Assembly: GCA_964650465.1 (NCBI GenBank)
Contig: CAZYTA010000009.1
Span: forward strand, 1-64,000
Origin: RGIG6353 sp964650465
GTDB lineage: Bacteria > Bacillota > Clostridia > Oscillospirales > SIG627
Direction of reading: 5' to 3'
DNA: 64,000 nucleotides
Shown: positions 59,379 to 64,000 of the stretch, in pieces
Layout of the letters: every line of letters starts with the position of its first letter
How positions within the stretch are numbered: the stretch's first letter is position 1
Position numbers and translations under genes: made by a program
Notes under the pieces: generated by a model
What the model was told of the DNA's origin: nothing
Seen by the model: the letters and a program-made list of their open reading frames with translations, nothing else
Databases searched by the model: none

Positions 59379-59816
59379 TCACTTACTTCCTGTAGAGCCG
59401 AAGCCGCCAAGCCCCCTCACTGTATCCGAAAGCTCGTCAACCTCGTTGAATTCCACCTTCAAAAAAGGTACTATCGCCATCTGTGCAATACGCTCGCCCG
59501 ATGATATAACTCTGTCCTCGGCAGAGTGATTGTGAAGCGGCACCATTATCTCTCCTCTGTAGTCTGCATCTATAACTCCCACCTTATTTGCGGGAGCAAG
59601 TCCCTTCTTTGCAGCAAGACCGCTTCTTGCAAAGACAAGTCCTGCGTATCCTTCGGGAATTTCAGCGGCAATTCCAGTGTGAACAAGATAAGTTTCGCCA
59701 GCCTTCACGGTAACGTCTGAGTCAAGAAGTGCGTAAAGGTCAGCTCCTGCAGAATACTCGGTACCGTATGTTGGACATATAGCATTCGGAGAAATTTTTT
59801 TATAATTAATCTTCAT
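59379..59816 (-). CDS. dut: dUTP pyrophosphatase
   Basis: Trimeric dUTPase that converts dUTP to dUMP. All five motifs are present in 145 residues: AGADLYA near 23, ARSGLAAKKGL near 68, GVIDADYRGEI near 84, GERIAQMAIVP near 111 and the C-terminal RGLGGFGSTG near 134. The ATG shares its A with the lacI stop (TAATG), so it is coupled to the regulator gene, an odd place for a housekeeping enzyme. Confidence 0.96.
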   Translation of the reverse strand: MKINYKKISPNAICPTYGTEYSAGADLYALLDSDVTVKAGETYLVHTGIAAEIPEGYAGLVFARSGLAAKKGLAPANKVGVIDADYRGEIMVPLHNHSAEDRVISSGERIAQMAIVPFLKVEFNEVDELSDTVRGLGGFGSTGSK

Positions 59817-60802
59817 TATGTAGTCTCTCTTTCAACAATATTACACTCTATTACCTGACGCTTGGGAGCTGTCTCCCCTGCTGCAACCTTAGCAAAAACA
59901 TCTGCCGCAAGTGCGCCAAGCTCATTGGGAAGATTATCAACAGACGTAAGCTCGGGGATAAGACAATAAGATAAATGTGAATTGTCATAGCCTGTCACAA
60001 CTATATCCTCGGGAATCTTATATCCGAATTCAAGGCTTGCCTTTACAGCGCCTACCGCAAGCTCATCCTCTGCACATATTATTGCGGTAATATCGGTATT
60101 GTTTTTGAGTATTTCGCCGGTTGCTTTTTTCGCATCTGCATAATAACGGTTGGAAAGATACATTATCTGATTTTCAATATCCAAGCCTACGTTACCAATG
60201 CCCTCACAAAATCCGCCAAGCTTCTTCATACCGCTGGGAGTACGGGTATCGTAAAGATACAAAAATCTTCTGTGTCCTCTGTCATAAAGCATTTTTACAA
60301 CGCCCGAAACGGTAGCCCTGTCATCAGTGAGCACCGAGTACATTCCCTCGGGCTCAAAATCGGTATTTATACCGATAACAGGCATCTTCTGCGCCGCCTT
60401 TGCAAGCACTTCAAGGGCGGGCGATTCCTGAAATTTGGAGCCGACAACAAAAAGAGCATCTATCCTTCTGCTGAGCATCATTGACACATATCGGCTTATC
60501 TCATTTATCGCATCTCCGATATTGTACAGTATCATATCGTAGCCCTGCTTTTTCATCTGCTTTTCAAGGACTGCTACAGCGCGGGAACCGTATATATCCT
60601 CTACATCAGGAAGAAGAACGCCAACTATCTTTACAGACTGTGAGTTGAGGTTCTTTGCGTAAACATTGGGTACATAGCCCTCTTCTTCGATTATTTTCAT
60701 TATAAGATCACGGGTCTTTTCTTTCACAGGTCCGCCATTGAGCGTTCTCGAAACGGTAGCAATGGAAACACCTGCTTTTTCAGCTATATCGTATATGTTC
60801 AA
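59816..60802 (-). CDS. LacI-family transcriptional regulator
   Basis: 328 residues from a TTG at 60802 (AGGAGGTC, 4 bases upstream); the extended frame is rejected because it lies before the ribosome binding site. Helix-turn-helix NIYDIAEKAGVSIATVSRTLNG at 2-23 with a hinge helix near 48, then a periplasmic-binding-protein-like sensor (VKIVGVLLPDVEDIYGSRAV, ALFVVGS, AIICAEDELAVGAVKA, VVTGYDNS). It has the usual domain order of sugar-responsive repressors. Ligand unknown; the downstream D-aminoacylase is the nearest possible target. Confidence 0.93.
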   Translation of the reverse strand: MNIYDIAEKAGVSIATVSRTLNGGPVKEKTRDLIMKIIEEEGYVPNVYAKNLNSQSVKIVGVLLPDVEDIYGSRAVAVLEKQMKKQGYDMILYNIGDAINEISRYVSMMLSRRIDALFVVGSKFQESPALEVLAKAAQKMPVIGINTDFEPEGMYSVLTDDRATVSGVVKMLYDRGHRRFLYLYDTRTPSGMKKLGGFCEGIGNVGLDIENQIMYLSNRYYADAKKATGEILKNNTDITAIICAEDELAVGAVKASLEFGYKIPEDIVVTGYDNSHLSYCLIPELTSVDNLPNELGALAADVFAKVAAGETAPKRQVIECNIVERETT

Positions 60803-60828
60803 TTTTGACCTCCTGTAGCTTTTTTCTA

Positions 60829-60857
60829 ATTTTATCACACATTTTCCAATATGTCAA
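60829..60857 (-). promoter_or_regulatory. Promoter for lacI-dut-deacylase
   Basis: Minus strand TTGACA (60857-60852), 17 bases, TAAAAT (60834-60829), a near-consensus pair 27 bases before the TTG start. Confidence 0.8.
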
Positions 60858-60866
60858 AGGAAACTG

Positions 60867-60895
60867 TTGCATTTTCGCATTTCTTTTGTTAAAAT
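60867..60895 (+). promoter_or_regulatory. Promoter for the second YfcE gene
   Basis: TTGCAT (60867-60872), 17 bases, TAAAAT (60890-60895), 22 bases before the TTG start. The two divergent -35 boxes are only 9 bases apart, so a regulator bound here could affect both. Confidence 0.72.
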
Positions 60896-60916
60896 TACAG
60901 AAAGGAGTTGATTGTT

Positions 60917-61459
60917 TTGAAATATATTATTGCATCCGACATTCACGGGTCGGCGTATTGGTGCAAAAAGCTTATTGAAGCTTTTGAGGAAGAAAAAGGT
61001 GACAGACTTATACTTCTCGGAGATATTCTCTATCACGGACCGAGAAATGACCTGCCCGAGGGATACGCCCCAAAGGAGGTAATTGAAATGCTGAATTCCT
61101 TGAAGGGAAAGGTAATTTCGGTAAGAGGTAACTGTGAGGCAGAGGTTGACCAGATGGTGCTTTCTTTCCCTTGCCTTGCCGATTATACAATGATACCTTA
61201 TGAAAGCAAGACAGTATTCCTCACTCACGGTCACATATACAACGAAAACAGCCTTCCACCCCTTTGCGAGGGTGACGTACTTGTACACGGTCACACCCAT
61301 ATACCCGTCTGTGAGAAGCGTGACGGATATATTCTCATAAATCCGGGTTCTGTATCCATCCCAAAAGAAAACTCACACCACGGATATGCGGTATTTGAAA
61401 ACGGCGGATTTGTGCTGAAGGATTTTGAAGGAAACGTAAAACGCAGTATACAAATATAA
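60917..61459 (+). CDS. yfcE: YfcE-family phosphodiesterase
   Basis: 180 residues from a TTG at 60917, 9 bases after AAAGGAG; the earlier TTG at 60908 touches the ribosome binding site and is unlikely. Metallophosphoesterase motifs: ASDIHGS near 6, LGDILYHGPRND near 36, RGNCEAEVD near 74, LTHGHIYN near 103 and HGHTHIP near 122. The YHGPRND segment is characteristic of true YfcE, unlike the 24264 copy. Substrate in the cell unknown. Confidence 0.93.
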   Translation: MKYIIASDIHGSAYWCKKLIEAFEEEKGDRLILLGDILYHGPRNDLPEGYAPKEVIEMLNSLKGKVISVRGNCEAEVDQMVLSFPCLADYTMIPYESKTVFLTHGHIYNENSLPPLCEGDVLVHGHTHIPVCEKRDGYILINPGSVSIPKENSHHGYAVFENGGFVLKDFEGNVKRSIQI

Positions 61460-61476
61460 GCATCAATAAACAAATC

Positions 61477-61507
61477 AGGGTCACGGCGATTTGCCGTGAC
61501 CCTTTAT
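61477..61507. terminator. Terminator between yfcE and the esterase gene
   Basis: Perfect 11-bp stem AGGGTCACGGC/GCCGTGACCCT with loop GATTT. TTTAT follows on the plus side; on the minus side GATTTGTTTATT follows. Confidence 0.8.
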
Positions 61508-61512
61508 CGTTG

Positions 61513-64000
61513 TTAATTCCACTGCCAAAGGCTTTCGTCTTCGGTTGTTGTTTCGTTATCTGTGGGAATATAGATTGAACTTGTTTCGCAAGTTTCACCC
61601 TCGATTGTATAAACAATGTTAATGTAGAAGCCTGCGGCATCTGCAGGTATGGTACCGCTGACGATACCTGCTTCTCTGTCAACTGTAAGACATGTTGTAT
61701 CTGTCTGCCAATATGGTGTAAGGAACTTGTATGCCGCCCCCCATCCGAACTTGTCAAATACACTGTAGGTCATAGGTGCGGTGATATAATGTACCTTTGC
61801 GGTAATATCACCTGTTATATCCTCCGGGATATTGAGCTTACAGTTTACTGTCTTACTCTTTGGCTGGTCTGCAAAGGTAATAAGTCCGTTCCTACCGTAG
61901 GTTACCCAATCGGCAAACCAGAAGCTGTGCTTCTTTCTGAATACAGAGCCGTGTGAGTGTGACCAGTTGCCAAGCATGAGAAGTGATGTCTTATCGTTAA
62001 AGGAAGCGGTGTGCTGATATGACATATAGTACGCGGGAACACAGAAATTGTTATCATCGTTGTATGCGTACCAGAAGATGGGCATTTTAGCATTATCGAG
62101 ATTTCTCTCTGCCGCCCAAAGTGAATTAACATACTCATTATTGAAATTAGAGAAGGCGTGCATATCGTTTCCGAGATATGCTGTTCCGTAGACGGGAATA
62201 GCAAAGGAATAGCGGTTGTCGTAGCCGATTACCTGAGATGTCATTGTACCGCCCCACGAAACGCCTGTAATACCGATATTGGCATCATCAACTCTTTCGT
62301 CAGCTCTGAGGATGTTGGAAGCAAGGATTACCTGGCTGAGACCGTGGTATGCCCACTGCTCTGACACGGGTGTGTAGGATGTGGGATAGCTTCTGCCCGG
62401 TGCGCTTACATATCCGTCCTCAACAAAGTCACCCGAGATACCGTAGGTGAAGTTTGAGTTTTCAGCTTCGGTGTAGGTAACAGTGCCTGCTGTGGGGAAA
62501 CAGCCTGTGGTTTCCATGGCGATAGCGGCATAGCCTCTGTCATTCCAAAGCTTTACCCATTCTGCGTAAGGATGTCCGCCGCCGCCGTGTACAAGCACGA
62601 TAGCGGGTACGGGGGAATCTGCCGTTGCACCTTCGGGGAAGCCGACATATGCAAATATCTTGGTTTTTCCGCCCTTGTATTCAAAGCCGTCATAAGTAAT
62701 AGCCTTGATGTGTGTATAGCCGTCCTTGGTAGGAGCATAGTCGGGAACCTCTTTCCATACAGGAGTAGTTTCCTTAGCGAGTGTCATCGCTGCCCAAATT
62801 TCCGCTCTCTGTCCCTGATTCTGTGCAATTACAGAATACCCGTCAGATTCTTTGTAGTAATTATAAAGTGATTTAATAAGATTTGCCAACCTTGTGTCCT
62901 CACTGTTAATCTGTTTTTCGATATAGTTTGTTACGCTGTAAGTTACACTTCCGTGTACACCGTTATCCGAGCCATAAAGCTCAAGAGTATACTTGTTATT
63001 CATTTTATGAGCCGGAATATTAGTAATGTCATAGCAGGCAAATGTTAAATTTGCACCGTCTGTGAGTATAGTGGGCTCAATAACTTCTTCGTTGAAGTAT
63101 GCGGTATACTGAGAAAATGCCGTCTTGTCGGTAACTTCAAAGTAATGACGCATGGTTGTAACACCCTCAAGGAGAAGTGATGTACCGTAATATGTTGCGC
63201 CTTCAAGCTCATCAACTACTTTGGCAGCCTCAACCTCACCGAGAGTTGTGCTTACATCGGGAAGTGCGGCTTCGTTTGCCTTGTAGAAATAGTTTCTTGC
63301 ATATGCGGTATAGCTTTCAATTGCCTCTATTACCCCGAGAGCCGCAATGCAGTCCTCGTCTCCGCTTTCTGCCAAAGCCTTAAGCGACTCGATATAGTAA
63401 GGAACGCTTGTTTTTGCAGTATGAGTAGAGTTGTCCGCTTTATTGGTTACAGAAGCATAAACCTCAAATGTATCCGAATCCTTGGGATATACGGGGATAA
63501 TGAAGTAAAGGTTGCCCTCTGTAGACTTAATAACCTCAGCATCGCTGTTTTCGTATACCGTAGCGTTTGTTGTCTTATCAACTACTCTGTAAGAAGCAGT
63601 GTAATCAACGTTTGTATTAGCACCGAAGTAGACCTTGATACCGATTGCGCCGTCAAGGACGAGGCTTGTACCCTCAAGAACTACATCCGCGGTAGTGAAG
63701 GGCTTGAGGTTGATAAGCTCGGGATAGGTATCGTCGCCTACAAGCTTGATGTAGTAGGAGCCAAAGGCTGTAAATTCAACTGTATCGCCTTCAAACTCTG
63801 TCCAAGTGCCGTTTATTGCAGTTGCCCAAGCATACTTAGCTCCGCTTACATAGTTTGTGATACGGAGTCCGTTGGGGTTGCTCTCAAGAGCCTCGTATTT
63901 AGGTGCTCTGGGGTCATTTGCGATGGTCAGCGAGTAACGGTTTTCTCCGTCTGCGCTGAGACCTGTATTGTTTGAATTCTTATTTGCAAGGGTAACATCC
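61513..64000 (-). CDS. Large secreted-type esterase/alpha-beta hydrolase, C-terminal part (partial)
   Basis: The reading frame is open from its stop at 61513 to the window edge, at least 829 residues, so the N-terminus is outside. A TTG at 63375 would start a shorter form but has no reason to be the start: the frame continues with protein-like sequence upstream. Domains seen: beta-sandwich-like, Thr/Asn-rich extracellular modules in 63400-64000 (for example VVDATTFKPLNLIEPYTDDG and WTGNITATAWAYKAGSVY), a helical segment (IEAIESYTAYARNYFYKA), then an alpha/beta hydrolase with AIVLVHGGGGHPYAEW and the nucleophile GVSWGGT, like acetylxylan esterase or S9 peptidases, and a C-terminal beta domain. 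No signal peptide can be judged. Confidence 0.82.
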   Translation of the reverse strand, partial: DVTLANKNSNNTGLSADGENRYSLTIANDPRAPKYEALESNPNGLRITNYVSGAKYAWATAINGTWTEFEGDTVEFTAFGSYYIKLVGDDTYPELINLKPFTTADVVLEGTSLVLDGAIGIKVYFGANTNVDYTASYRVVDKTTNATVYENSDAEVIKSTEGNLYFIIPVYPKDSDTFEVYASVTNKADNSTHTAKTSVPYYIESLKALAESGDEDCIAALGVIEAIESYTAYARNYFYKANEAALPDVSTTLGEVEAAKVVDELEGATYYGTSLLLEGVTTMRHYFEVTDKTAFSQYTAYFNEEVIEPTILTDGANLTFACYDITNIPAHKMNNKYTLELYGSDNGVHGSVTYSVTNYIEKQINSEDTRLANLIKSLYNYYKESDGYSVIAQNQGQRAEIWAAMTLAKETTPVWKEVPDYAPTKDGYTHIKAITYDGFEYKGGKTKIFAYVGFPEGATADSPVPAIVLVHGGGGHPYAEWVKLWNDRGYAAIAMETTGCFPTAGTVTYTEAENSNFTYGISGDFVEDGYVSAPGRSYPTSYTPVSEQWAYHGLSQVILASNILRADERVDDANIGITGVSWGGTMTSQVIGYDNRYSFAIPVYGTAYLGNDMHAFSNFNNEYVNSLWAAERNLDNAKMPIFWYAYNDDNNFCVPAYYMSYQHTASFNDKTSLLMLGNWSHSHGSVFRKKHSFWFADWVTYGRNGLITFADQPKSKTVNCKLNIPEDITGDITAKVHYITAPMTYSVFDKFGWGAAYKFLTPYWQTDTTCLTVDREAGIVSGTIPADAAGFYINIVYTIEGETCETSSIYIPTDNETTTEDESLWQWN

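Overview
The window looks like chromosome of an AT-rich, low-GC Gram-positive anaerobe of the class Clostridia (Oscillospiraceae/Ruminococcaceae-like; inferred from gene content and order, not from a search). The markers are a long SRP RNA of Gram-positive type upstream of dnaX, the nusB-xseA-xseB-dxs-tlyA-nadK-argR-recN block, an IspH-ribosomal protein S1 fusion gene next to cmk and plsC, strong AGGAGG-type ribosome binding sites, and promoters that mostly read TTGAxx-17 bp-TAtAAT or TAAAAT. Almost everything is core housekeeping. I see no prophage, insertion sequence, CRISPR array, rRNA or tRNA gene.

Layout. 1-14213 (all minus): reading in the direction of transcription, tsaE-tsaB-rpiB, upp, SRP RNA, dnaX-ybaB-recR, nusB-(TsaD paralogue)-xseA-xseB, dxs-tlyA-nadK-argR-recN-tyrS. 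14318-15382: a well-promoted plus-strand NagB-like gene. 15478-21113 (minus): an SGNH hydrolase, then HI0933 flavoprotein-cmk-plsC-ispH/rpsA. 21212-26519: VanY peptidase, radC, a YfcE phosphodiesterase and several small uncharacterised genes in convergent, overlapping pairs. 26537-31944 (minus): cell-envelope genes (tagO/wecA-like, trpS, an unknown gene, and murD with a neighbour I identify as murL). 31985-40455: rsmA, lnt, rpe, a degenerate kinase-like gene, tatD, metG, nagA. 40663-44213: a tiny Cys-rich membrane protein, HAD and HD hydrolases, a YgiQ radical SAM protein. 44221-54958 (minus): degenerate LytM protein, LexA-like repressor, uvrC, HPr, two DUF4330-like proteins, O-antigen-ligase-like protein, murJ, trmD, rimM. 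54993-61507: a palindrome array, a TetR/P1B-ATPase pair, D-aminoacylase-dut-lacI, a second YfcE. 61513-64000: the C-terminal part of a large esterase-like protein that runs off the window.

How it fits together: many genes serve cell-envelope construction (dxs and ispH for isoprenoids, tagO, murD/murL, murJ, O-antigen ligase, lnt, plsC, VanY, LytM), translation and RNA modification (tyrS, trpS, metG, rsmA, tlyA, trmD, rimM, tsaB/tsaE, S1, SRP RNA), and DNA repair (recN, recR, radC, uvrC, xseAB, dnaX).

Most unusual points: the MurD-MurL pair, which predicts peptidoglycan D-glutamate made by epimerising an L-Glu precursor rather than by glutamate racemase; a 195-bp array of mini-hairpins separated by AGCTAAATT/AATTTAGCT words; a dispersed GGCGAG/CTCGCC element present in four intergenic regions, one copy of which supplies the C-terminus of Lnt; a strong internal ribosome binding site in ispH-rpsA placed to make free S1; and a NagB-like enzyme with a changed catalytic motif.
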